DNA of 27,635 nucleotides. It comes from an uncultured Lachnospiraceae bacterium. Lineage in GTDB: Bacteria; Bacillota; Clostridia; Lachnospirales; Lachnospiraceae. Shown one piece after another: positions 14,019 to 21,626 of the stretch. The stretch is from assembly GCA_910588775.1 (NCBI GenBank), contig CAJURH010000030.1, positions 1 through 27,635 on the forward strand. The letters are read 5' to 3'. Below the pieces are notes generated by a model. It saw nothing but the letters and a program-made list of their open reading frames with translations. It did not search any database and was not told where the DNA came from. A program made the position numbers and the translations under genes. Each line of letters opens with the position of its first letter. Position 1 is the first letter of the stretch.

Positions 14019-16295
14019 ATGAAAATTGGAATAGTAACTTTTCATAGCGCCCATAATTACGGGGCAGTCCTTCAGGCATGGTCTTTACAGGAATACCTTA
14101 AGCAGCAGGGGCATCAGGCGGAGATTGTGAACTTACGTCTTCCGGTTATTGATAAACTGTACCGCATTGTCAATAAAACCAACAAGAGAGTTACTGGAAT
14201 CTGGAGGGTGGACCAGTTTATCAACGAGGCATATTACCAGACGCGCCGCATATACAGATATATCATGCCGGATTCGGGGAAGGTGGAGAAGTATCGTAAG
14301 TTTGAGAATTTCATCAATCACACACTCCCGGTGACAAAAGAATTCAACAATTATGAAGACTTGTGCAAAGCCAAATTACAATACGATGCCCTGATAGCCG
14401 GAAGTGACCAGATATGGAATGCGGTGATGATGAAAGATATCAACCCCGCTTATTTCCTTCAATTTGCCAATAAGAACGCCATACGCATTTCCTATGCGGC
14501 CAGTATAGGCACGGATGAAATACCGGCGGAATATAAGATGTTGTTTCGGCGGTACCTGAGAGATTTCGACCACATCTCTGTGCGGGAGAAGAGGGCCAAG
14601 GAAGAGGTGGAAGCGCTAACCAGTCTCCCGGTGGATCTGGTGGCAGACCCCACATTCCTGTTGGAAAGAGAAGATTTTGACAAATTGCTGGAGAAGCCAA
14701 AGACGACCGGGAAATACATTTATGTGCATAATGTACACCTGAGCCGGGTGGACGAAGCGCTTAACAGTGTGGTGGAGGAAATGTCCAAACGGCTGAATCT
14801 TCCGGTTATTCATAATTGGAGTAAGAAAGTATTTTCCAATGAGGCGGGCCATTTCACCGGAAGCGTGGGTGAATTTCTGGGCTTGGTGGCATCGGCAGAG
14901 TATGTGGTGACAAATTCATTTCACTGTACGGTGTTCGCCATTATTTACCAGCGGAATTTTATCACCGTTCCCCACTTTAAACACCCGGACCGGATGAGAA
15001 ATCTTCTGGACACCTTGGGGATATCGGAACATCTCATCGGAGATAAGAAGGGGATTCCAGAGGATTTGCAGCAGCTTGCCATTGATTACCATGGGGTGGA
15101 AGAGAAGAAATCGGCCATGGGAATTCACGCAAGAGAATTCCTCAGAAAGTCTCTGACGGCAAAAAAAGCGAATGACAGAAAGGCTTACAGAGAGACCGAA
15201 GATATTTTCCAGTGCTACGGCTGCGGCGCCTGTAAGGACATATGCCCGCAGCAAGCCATTTCCATGGAGGCGGATGAAGAAGGATTCCTATATCCGAAGG
15301 TGGATGAAGAGAGCTGTGTCCACTGTGGAAAATGTGAGCAGGTCTGCATACATCGAAATGCAGATATTCGAAATAAAAAAGAGGCGGATTTTCCGGCTGT
15401 CTATGCCGCTTGCCATAAGGACAAAAGCGTACTGGACAGAAGCGCCAGCGGCGGGGCGTTCACGGCCATGTACCGAAGCATTTTGAAAAAAGGCGGTGCA
15501 GTGGCTGGCGTTCGCTATGGAGGGGATTTTCAGGTGGCTTATGACCTTGCCGAAGATGAAGAGGGCTGTCAGCGTTTCTGCGGTTCCAAAAATGTCTTTG
15601 CAGACAGCGAGGGCATAAAGCCGAAAGTGAAAGAACTGCTGGAGTCTGGGCGGTATGTGCTTTTTTCCGGCGCCCCCTGTCAGATTGCCAGTCTGAAGAG
15701 CTTTCTGGGAAGAGATTATCCGAAGCTTTACACGGTGGAATTGATTTGCAGTGGAGGTGGCTCTCCGAAAGTATTTCGTAAATATTGTGATTACTTGGAA
15801 AACACGTATAAATCCAAATTGGTGAGCATGCAATTTGGCAATAAGTTTAAAGGGCCGGGCGACCTTTTTGTGGTGACGGAGTTTGAATCGGGAAGCATTG
15901 ATGTGGAAAGTGCAGAGAAGCATAATTATAATAGGGCATGGCTGGATGGGAACATACAACGTCCCTCCTGTTATGTATGCGAATTTGCCGGATCAAAAAG
16001 AGGCGTTGCGGATATTACAATTGGGGATTACAAGAATGTTTCAAAGCATCACCCGGATTTTGGCAGTGTACAAGGCGTGTCTCTGGTGAAAATTAATACC
16101 CAAAAGGGAAAGAACTTCTTTGAAGAGTTTAAAGAAGAGCTGATGGTGGAAGAGAGTACGTGGAAAGCAGCGTATGCGGCAAACGTAAAAGAACCCATAC
16201 AGATGGGCTTGAACCGGGCCAAGCTGATGAGTGAAATAGATGAGAAGCCTATAGAAGAGTTGCTGGCTTCGTACAACCGTAGGAGAAAGGTGTAA
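14019..16295 (+). CDS. Polysaccharide pyruvyl transferase fused to ferredoxin/FrhB-like domain
   Basis: This 758-aa protein is a fusion. Residues about 1-385 are a polysaccharide pyruvyl transferase (WcaK/CsaB type), with VTFHSAHNYGAVLQAWSLQ at the start, AGSDQIWN (about 127-134) and VTNSFHCTVFAI (about 296-307). This family puts a pyruvate ketal on a sugar using phosphoenolpyruvate. Residues about 398-758 are a ferredoxin/FrhB unit: CYGCGACKDICP and CVHCGKCEQVC, then RSASGGAFTAMY, FSGAPCQIASLKSFL and VADITIGDYK. I start at ATG 14019 because GGAGGT lies just upstream and the family start MKIGIVTFHS begins there; ATG 14007 is an alternative adding four residues. It is the last gene of the cluster, and its stop codon lies inside the terminator stem. 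Confidence 0.88.
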   Translation: MKIGIVTFHSAHNYGAVLQAWSLQEYLKQQGHQAEIVNLRLPVIDKLYRIVNKTNKRVTGIWRVDQFINEAYYQTRRIYRYIMPDSGKVEKYRKFENFINHTLPVTKEFNNYEDLCKAKLQYDALIAGSDQIWNAVMMKDINPAYFLQFANKNAIRISYAASIGTDEIPAEYKMLFRRYLRDFDHISVREKRAKEEVEALTSLPVDLVADPTFLLEREDFDKLLEKPKTTGKYIYVHNVHLSRVDEALNSVVEEMSKRLNLPVIHNWSKKVFSNEAGHFTGSVGEFLGLVASAEYVVTNSFHCTVFAIIYQRNFITVPHFKHPDRMRNLLDTLGISEHLIGDKKGIPEDLQQLAIDYHGVEEKKSAMGIHAREFLRKSLTAKKANDRKAYRETEDIFQCYGCGACKDICPQQAISMEADEEGFLYPKVDEESCVHCGKCEQVCIHRNADIRNKKEADFPAVYAACHKDKSVLDRSASGGAFTAMYRSILKKGGAVAGVRYGGDFQVAYDLAEDEEGCQRFCGSKNVFADSEGIKPKVKELLESGRYVLFSGAPCQIASLKSFLGRDYPKLYTVELICSGGGSPKVFRKYCDYLENTYKSKLVSMQFGNKFKGPGDLFVVTEFESGSIDVESAEKHNYNRAWLDGNIQRPSCYVCEFAGSKRGVADITIGDYKNVSKHHPDFGSVQGVSLVKINTQKGKNFFEEFKEELMVEESTWKAAYAANVKEPIQMGLNRAKLMSEIDEKPIEELLASYNRRRKV

Positions 16296-16322
16296 AGCAT
16301 TTGACTTTACACCTTTTCTTTT
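16286..16322. terminator. Bidirectional intrinsic terminator between convergent genes
   Basis: A perfect 12-bp stem pairs 16286-16297 with 16305-16316 around a 7-base loop. On the plus strand it runs into TTTTCTTTT (16314-16322, overlapping the distal stem). On the minus strand the A run of the left arm supplies U residues. The stop codons of both flanking genes (plus 16293-16295, minus 16307-16309) lie inside the stem. Confidence 0.88.
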
Positions 16323-17419
16323 ATCGCATCCGTGATTTCAGAAACCCAGGACCGCAAGGTTGGCTTTTTTTCTAGTTTTTTGATAGCCTGTTGTTGTCTG
16401 CAAAACATTACCCCAAGGAAAGTGATCAGATCTCTGTACATAGTATCGGAATCCACTTGATAGACGGGAAGATGTTCAATGGGTTTACGGAATAAAACGC
16501 CGTCTTCGCGGTTGAGGAATTCGGTTGCGACTTTTCGGTTACTTTCTTCGTATTCGCTGAGAAAAGCGGTCTGTTGTTCGTAAGTAAAAAAGCTCTGTTT
16601 TTTCTTTGGAGAATGAGACTCCTGGAAAGCGCATGCAGATAATATGGGCTTTTCTATAAAGTCAGACATTTCCCGGTATTCTGGAAGGCCGTTGATAAGC
16701 CGTTTCATCTCAATAAAATTACCATTCAGACTGGGGTTTCTCCGCTCTGAATCCTGTTTAAACTCATCCGTCAAGGTAATGCCCAGCGTGTGCGTAAAAT
16801 CGGAAATAATGCTTTGTTCTTCTCCTTCATATTGCCCATTCTCATATATGCGTATCAGCAGATTCTCCCGTCCCACAACCTGTTCGATTTTCTTTAGATG
16901 GGTATAGTAATCCAGTGGAAAATACTTATATTTTTTCGTGCGAATATATTTTTGAAAACTGACGGACAGCCGCACTCCGATCTTCACACCTTGATTCCAA
17001 AGGGACTGGATCAGTTCATCTTGTCTGCGCAAATAAACGACGATTTTTAGCTGGCAGTTGATTTTCTTTAAATTATCTACAATATCTTCCCAAAAGTTTT
17101 CATATTTTTCGCAATGGTGCCAGAGCAATTCTTCCGACAGGACAATATTTGAATAGTCGTTTGCCAGTTTTTGAAGTTTCTGGTAACCAGCAATTCTTGT
17201 TTCTTCATTTTCTTTCGCCTTTTTCTGAGGGTCTTTTTGCGTGGACTGATAAATCAGAAAATTTCCATTCCGGTTTTTGGGATTTGGACCTGGGCCGACT
17301 TCCATGAATGGATAACAGAATCCCTGTTTTTCCAACGCTTTTGGGTTGTTTCGCATAAAATTCTGGAGTGCGGTTGTTCCAGTCTTCATGGTACCTATAC
17401 ATAAATATACAATCGCCAT
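16307..17419 (-). CDS. Sulfotransferase-family P-loop protein
   Basis: This 370-aa cytoplasmic protein starts with LCIGTMKTGTTALQNFM, the phosphosulfate-binding loop of sulfotransferases (Lys12 in TMKTGTT). A later segment KIVVYLRRQDELIQSLWNQ resembles the 3'-phosphate-binding region. The family usually transfers sulfate from PAPS to sugars or other acceptors; some bacterial members are uncharacterised. The frame is open to 17530, but that lies upstream of the predicted transcript start. I use ATG 17419, where the P-loop strand begins and AAAGGAACGGG precedes; ATG 17461 is possible but lacks a ribosome site. It faces the polymer cluster and, by eye, is more AT-rich than it, so it may be a later acquisition. 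Sulfation of the polymer is a guess from position; no PAPS synthesis genes are here. Confidence 0.75.
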   Translation of the reverse strand: MAIVYLCIGTMKTGTTALQNFMRNNPKALEKQGFCYPFMEVGPGPNPKNRNGNFLIYQSTQKDPQKKAKENEETRIAGYQKLQKLANDYSNIVLSEELLWHHCEKYENFWEDIVDNLKKINCQLKIVVYLRRQDELIQSLWNQGVKIGVRLSVSFQKYIRTKKYKYFPLDYYTHLKKIEQVVGRENLLIRIYENGQYEGEEQSIISDFTHTLGITLTDEFKQDSERRNPSLNGNFIEMKRLINGLPEYREMSDFIEKPILSACAFQESHSPKKKQSFFTYEQQTAFLSEYEESNRKVATEFLNREDGVLFRKPIEHLPVYQVDSDTMYRDLITFLGVMFCRQQQAIKKLEKKPTLRSWVSEITDAIKEKV

Positions 17420-17501
17420 TGTGATTCCCGTTCCTTTCGCCCTGTTCAGGTACAGATTCATAGTAAAAATTTTGTCAATACAGAAATATGACATAATAGA
17501 A

Positions 17502-17530
17502 ATTATATATAATGGCTTATCCCTTGTCAA
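17502..17530 (-). promoter_or_regulatory. Perfect consensus sigma-A promoter of the sulfotransferase-like gene
   Basis: On the minus strand TTGACA (17530-17525) and TATAAT (17507-17502) are separated by 17 bp, a perfect match to the sigma-A consensus. Transcription should begin near 17495, about 75 bases before the chosen start codon. Confidence 0.85.
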
Positions 17531-17929
17531 GTAAGCTGTTCAAAAGCGTTTTAAAACAGCCTCTGGGAGCCTTGATGATTGATGTGTTTTTTGTCTGTTA
17601 TGTCTTTCTTATACAACAGTTGGAGCAGATGAAATAGGTCTATATTGTTTTTATTATGGAATTTGAGGGCGATGTCTTACGGCTTTTTGCCATAATAGAG
17701 TATTGAGTAGGGAAGAGAAATTTATCGTCGTTTACCCCTTTTTTGCGCGGGTATTGTCGGAGGCAGGAATAGGCATTCTATTAAAAAAGGGGCTGATAAC
17801 GGGTTTGCCATGATATAGGAAAGCGTTGAACAAGTCAGCGAATTCTGTGGGCCTGTTTCAGTAAAAAATTAAATTTCGTCGCAAACGGAGAGTTTTGTGA
17901 GGGTGGGTGGTTTAAAATAGGGTCTGGCA
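17531..17929. other. Gene-free stretch, stops in all frames, one inverted repeat
   Basis: I see no gene in these 400 bases. Frames are broken by frequent stops, and no protein family is recognisable. The only structure is a perfect 10-bp inverted repeat, CCCCTTTTTT (17735-17744) and AAAAAAGGGG (17783-17792), with 38 bases between the arms. It may be spacer or old decayed coding sequence. Confidence 0.6.
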
Positions 17930-18541
17930 ATGAGAGGCGCTTCGAAGATGTGGGAGAAATCGTTGGAATGGGCCAGGAAAGTTCCTTCGAGAAGAGAAAA
18001 GAACTTTCCATTCAGGAAGAAAAAGTGAAAGATGATGAAAAGACTGTTTCCATTTATGACAAGAATCAAAGAATATTTGCAAGTAATTTAAAACCGCTTG
18101 TGGACCATAAGAAAAGCGGCAGCACGCTCCAAAGCTGTGAAACCGTCAAAAGGCAAGTATTATGTAAAAGGCATTTACCAAAGCGGCCGGGACAACAGTG
18201 AAGTAGACACGTCCATATTTCGGGTGGACAGGGATGCGGATTATGTGGTTGTCTATGGCGTGAAGGTAGATATGATGGCTTACACAGTGAACTACCAGGA
18301 CGCCGCTGGGAATGGACTGCCTCCCAGCGATACCTTTTACGGAAACCAGAGGCTTTACTTTTTTGTTGTATGTTCCGCTTGTCAGTACAGAGCAAGTATC
18401 TGGCGCAGACGCTTCACGATTATTTTGGACGCACCAGACAGAATTTGTACAGGAGCAAAAAAGCATAGATGCCAATATGCCGGAAATTCATCTAAATATG
18501 TACAGAAAATAGGAAATCAAAGCCCAGGGAAATATCATTAA
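17930..18541 (+). pseudogene. Remnant of a surface/MucBP-like repeat protein
   Basis: In one frame, from about 18098 to 18345, the translation reads like part of a surface protein. It contains GKYYVKGIYQSGRDNSEVDT, ADYVVVYGVKV and YTVNYQDAAGNGLPPSDTFY, the last resembling the start of a MucBP-type repeat. That frame has a stop just upstream (18089-18091) and no credible start. After the GN of the repeat the reading continues as unrelated, cysteine-rich nonsense, so a frameshift or deletion is likely near 18345. Upstream, two overlapping short frames (from 17930) give charged sequence I do not recognise. No anchor motif remains. The family assignment is from memory of similar sequences and is moderate at best. 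Confidence 0.42.
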
Positions 18542-18544
18542 TAA

Positions 18545-18877
18545 TTAGTATGTCGTCTTTACAAAAATAGCAATGAACAGGTGGCTCTCTATGACAGAAC
18601 GAAGAAGCGATTCAGGAAGCGATATAAATCTGCAAGAAAAAATGTTCTGAGGGAGTATCTGGAGGACAGGGAGAAAGAGGCTGTAGACATTATGACTATG
18701 CGTTCGTATCTGGAATGCGAGATAAATGAAGCGGAGAGAGGCCAGGCGGGATGAGCGGATGGAAATAGCCGGAGAGATGCTACACAATCAGGAGCCCATG
18801 GAGAAGATCAATACTCCAGGCTCTCAGAGGATGCCATCCTGAAGCTGCAAAAGGAACAGAAGATGCAGCCCGCATAA
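18545..18877 (+). pseudogene. Remnant of an Rpn / PD-(D/E)XK transposase-nuclease, 3' part
   Basis: A 69-codon frame (18545-18754) reads VALYDRTKKRFRKRYKSAR, LREYLEDREKEAVDIMT and then stops. The next frame gives MEIAGEMLHNQEPMEKI, and a return to the first frame gives YSRLSEDAILKLQKEQKMQ before TAA at 18875-18877. The pieces in this order look like the C-terminal region of Rpn-type recombination-promoting nucleases, which are common and often broken in gut Clostridia. Two frameshifts (near 18740 and 18811) and the missing catalytic N-terminus mark it as dead. The family call is tentative. Confidence 0.42.
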
Positions 18878-18895
18878 TCAAATATTTACTAAGAA

Positions 18896-18939
18896 GCAGG
18901 GCGCGTTTGAAAAATCAAATATTTTCAGGCGCACCCTGT
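18896..18939 (+). terminator. Long imperfect hairpin after the pseudogenes, possible terminator
   Basis: GCAGGGCGCG..TTTGAAAA (18896-18913) pairs with TTTTCAGGCGCACCCTGT (18922-18939) over 18 positions with one mismatch and a few G-U pairs. Only CTTTAC follows, so it is a weak terminator on the plus strand. A 12-bp direct repeat AATCAAATATTT (18876-18887 and 18913-18924) overlaps it. Confidence 0.45.
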
Positions 18940-18968
18940 CTTTACGTCTATATTCGCATAGAAAAAGG

Positions 18969-18997
18969 TTTCCCTGGGAACCATTTAATGCTATAAT
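18969..18997 (+). promoter_or_regulatory. Extended -10 promoter of the NfeD-SPFH-patatin operon
   Basis: TATAAT (18992-18997) is preceded by TG one base upstream (18989-18990), a textbook extended -10 element. The -35 position holds only TTTCCC (18969-18974), 17 bp away, which is usual for extended -10 promoters. The predicted start near 19004 is about 38 bases before the NfeD start. Confidence 0.7.
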
Positions 18998-19041
18998 CAT
19001 TACCATATAGAGAGGTTTAGGTGGCAGAAGGGGGGATATTT

Positions 19042-19485
19042 ATGGAGATAAGCGTTACGGTTTTATGGTTGGGGCTTCTGATTGTGCTGTTGGTAATCGA
19101 GGCGGCCACGCTGGGGTTGACGACCATTTGGTTTGCGGGGGGTGCGCTGGCGGCTTTTCTGGCGGCGCTTCTTCACGTGCCGCTGCCTGTACAGATTGGC
19201 CTGTTTTTCGTGGTTTCCCTTGCGCTGCTGATTTTCACCCGTCCGGTGGCTGTGCGGTTCATGAACCAGAAGACAGAGAAGACCAATGTGGACAGTCTGC
19301 TGGGGAAGAAAGCGGTGGTGACGGAAACCATTGAGAATCTAAAAGGCACAGGGCGCGTGCAGATAAAAGGCGTGGACTGGGCGGCCAGGACGAAAGAGGA
19401 CGGAAGCGCCATCGAGCCGGGCGCAGTGGTGACTGTGACCGAGGTGCAGGGCGTGAAATTAATTGTGGACAGTTATAGAGATTAA
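19042..19485 (+). CDS. NfeD-family membrane protein (short form)
   Basis: This 147-aa protein has two to three hydrophobic segments (about residues 5-70) followed by a soluble OB-fold domain (about 85-147). The soluble part reads LLGKKAVVTETIENLKGTGR, then the end of the domain with ALPxVTVxEVxG-like VVTVTEVQGVKLIV. Short NfeD proteins associate with SPFH/stomatin partners in membrane microdomains; the serine-protease domain of long NfeD is absent. I choose ATG 19042, with AGGGGGG about 6 bases upstream, over an in-frame GTG at 19021. The partner SPFH gene follows after 15 bases, the usual pairing. Confidence 0.88.
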   Translation: MEISVTVLWLGLLIVLLVIEAATLGLTTIWFAGGALAAFLAALLHVPLPVQIGLFFVVSLALLIFTRPVAVRFMNQKTEKTNVDSLLGKKAVVTETIENLKGTGRVQIKGVDWAARTKEDGSAIEPGAVVTVTEVQGVKLIVDSYRD

Positions 19486-19500
19486 AATGGAGGGCTGAAT

Positions 19501-20439
19501 ATGGCAGGTTTTATTGTTATCATTGTTTTTCTGATTGTGGCGCTGATGGTGCTGGCTTCCTGTGTGAAAATCGTGCCGCAGGCGTCGGCTCTAATACTGG
19601 AACGGCTGGGCGCATACAAGGCCACCTGGGGCGTGGGCATTCATTTCAAAGTACCCTTTATCGAGCGGGTGGCGAAAAGGGTGAACTTAAAAGAGCAGGT
19701 TGTGGATTTTCCGCCCCAGCCGGTGATTACCAAGGATAATGTGACCATGCGCATCGACACCGTAGTGTTTTTCCAGATTACGGACCCGAAGCTCTATGCC
19801 TACGGGGTGGAAAATCCCATTATGGCCATCGAAAATCTGTCGGCAACCACGCTGCGTAACATCATCGGCGACATGGAGCTGGACGAAACCCTCACGTCCC
19901 GTGAGGTGATTAACACCAAGATGCGGGCTTCCCTGGACGAGGCCACGGACCCCTGGGGCATCAAGGTGAACCGGGTGGAATTAAAGAACATTATTCCGCC
20001 AGAAGCCATTCAGGATGCCATGGAGAAACAGATGAAAGCGGAGCGTGAGCGAAGAGAGTCCATTCTGATTGCGGAAGGCGAGAAGCGGTCCACGATTCTG
20101 GTGGCCGAGGGTAAGAAGGAGTCGGCCATTCTGGAAGCGGAGGCGGAGAAACAGGCGGCCATCCTGCGGGCAGAAGCTCAGAAAGAGCGGATGATTCGCG
20201 AAGCGGAAGGTCAGGCGGAGGCTATTATGAAGGTGCAGCAGGCCAATGCCGACGGTATCCGCTCCATCAAGGAAGCCGGCGCCGACCAGGCGGTTCTGAC
20301 ATTGAAGAGCCTGGAAGCGTTTGTGAAAGCGGCGGACGGACAGTCCACGAAGATTATCATCCCGTCGGAAATTCAGGGCCTGGCGGGGCTTGCCACGTCG
20401 CTGAAGGAAGTCATAACCGAGAACCCGAAGGAGCAGTAA
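19501..20439 (+). CDS. SPFH/Band 7 (stomatin-like) membrane protein
   Basis: This 312-aa protein has an N-terminal membrane segment (about 3-20) and an SPFH domain (about 22-200), recognisable from VPQASALILERLGAY, NVTMRIDTVVFFQITDP and TLRNIIGDMELDETLTSRE. A long alanine- and glutamate-rich coiled coil (about 175-250) with repeating RxSILIAEGEK-type units follows, then a short C-terminal segment. It is of the QmcA/stomatin type, which forms oligomers that organise membrane patches and proteases. It follows its NfeD partner and is 1 base from the patatin gene. GGAGGGCTGAAT precedes ATG 19501. Confidence 0.92.
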   Translation: MAGFIVIIVFLIVALMVLASCVKIVPQASALILERLGAYKATWGVGIHFKVPFIERVAKRVNLKEQVVDFPPQPVITKDNVTMRIDTVVFFQITDPKLYAYGVENPIMAIENLSATTLRNIIGDMELDETLTSREVINTKMRASLDEATDPWGIKVNRVELKNIIPPEAIQDAMEKQMKAERERRESILIAEGEKRSTILVAEGKKESAILEAEAEKQAAILRAEAQKERMIREAEGQAEAIMKVQQANADGIRSIKEAGADQAVLTLKSLEAFVKAADGQSTKIIIPSEIQGLAGLATSLKEVITENPKEQ

Positions 20440-20440
20440 A

Positions 20441-21604
20441 ATGGAAGCGGCGCTGGATTTGTCAAAAGAATACGGCATTGTGCTGGAAGGCGGCGGGGCC
20501 AGGGGCGCATACCAGATTGGCGCCTGGAAGGCTTTAAAAGAAGCGGGCGTGAAAATCAAAGGCATTGCGGGAACCAGCGTGGGCGCTTTAAACGGCGCCC
20601 TGATGTGCATGGACGATTACGAAAACGCAGAAAAAGTCTGGAAGGACATTTCCTATTCCAAAGTGATGGATGTGGATGATGTGCGGATGGAGCAGCTTTT
20701 CCAGGGAGCCATTCCGCTGGGGGAGGCTTTTGAAGCGCTGTTTGAGATCATGAAAGAGGGGGGCGTGGACATTACGCCCCTTAGAAATCTCATCCGCCAG
20801 TATGTGAACGTGGAAAAGATACAGGCATCCCCTATTGAATTCTATGTGCTGACATTCTGTGTGGATGAGATGAAGGAGCTGGATGTGGACGTGCACCAGA
20901 TTTCCCCAGAAGAGCTGCCGGACCTGCTTCTGGCCAGTGCCTATATTTTCCCCCTGTTCAAAAACGAGAAGCTTAAGGGGAAGACTTTCATAGACGGGGG
21001 TGTAATTAACAACGTGCCACTAGGTTCTCTGGTAAATCGGGGCTACCGGGACATTATCATGCTCCGCATATACGGACCAGGCCGGGAGAAGCGGGTGAAA
21101 AACTTAGACGACGTTCAGATCTATTCGGTGGAGCCACGGATTTCCCTGGGGAATATTATTGATTTCAATCCGAAAAAAAGCCGGCGCAACATGGTGGCCG
21201 GGTATTACGACGCCATGCGCATGGTCTACGGACTGAAAGGCTCCATCTACTATATCGACGCGCCCGAAGACGAGTTCTTCTACCTAAATCGTCTGGCGGA
21301 GCGCAGTCCGGGCGGCAGCCTGCGTAAATTTCTGGAAAGCCGTTTAAGTCAGACGGCCCACGAATTGAGGCTGTCAAACGACTGGACGTACCAGGAATTG
21401 TATATAGCCATCCTGGAAGGGGCGGCCCGGATTCTGGAGCTGAAAAAATACAGAATTTATACGCTGCAGGAGCTGGAGGCGGCTGTGGCAGAGCGCCGGG
21501 AGGAACTGCTGGAACCGAAGAAATCACCCCAGTTTGTAGAATTATTTAGACAATTTCAAAACGACGATTTCGACAACCATAGTTTGGGAAAAATAGATAA
21601 ATGA
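20441..21604 (+). CDS. Patatin-like phospholipase
   Basis: This 387-aa protein has the three patatin signatures: the oxyanion-hole glycine run LEGGGARGAYQIG (residues 15-27), the nucleophile elbow GTSVG with Ser46, and the DGG motif FIDGGVINNVP with catalytic Asp185. It should hydrolyse lipid acyl esters. No signal peptide is seen, so it probably acts at the cytoplasmic face. The region after about 300 is a family-specific extension rich in charged residues (RRILELKK-like helices). It begins one base after the SPFH stop, so co-translation is likely and membrane lipid turnover in SPFH patches is a reasonable inference. Nothing here suggests a nucleotide-activated defence effector. Confidence 0.9.
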   Translation: MEAALDLSKEYGIVLEGGGARGAYQIGAWKALKEAGVKIKGIAGTSVGALNGALMCMDDYENAEKVWKDISYSKVMDVDDVRMEQLFQGAIPLGEAFEALFEIMKEGGVDITPLRNLIRQYVNVEKIQASPIEFYVLTFCVDEMKELDVDVHQISPEELPDLLLASAYIFPLFKNEKLKGKTFIDGGVINNVPLGSLVNRGYRDIIMLRIYGPGREKRVKNLDDVQIYSVEPRISLGNIIDFNPKKSRRNMVAGYYDAMRMVYGLKGSIYYIDAPEDEFFYLNRLAERSPGGSLRKFLESRLSQTAHELRLSNDWTYQELYIAILEGAARILELKKYRIYTLQELEAAVAERREELLEPKKSPQFVELFRQFQNDDFDNHSLGKIDK

Positions 21605-21626
21605 GGAGCGAGGAGGATAAGGCGCC

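Noticed and set aside
17735..17792. 10-bp inverted repeat as insertion sequence ends
   Set aside because: The arms are only 38 bases apart, are low-complexity homopolymer runs, and no transposase or target duplication is seen around them.
20441..21604. Patatin-like protein as an antiphage effector (CBASS CapV type)
   Set aside because: No nucleotide cyclase, NucC, HORMA or other defence gene is near. The tight link is to NfeD and SPFH, and the rest of the neighbourhood is housekeeping.
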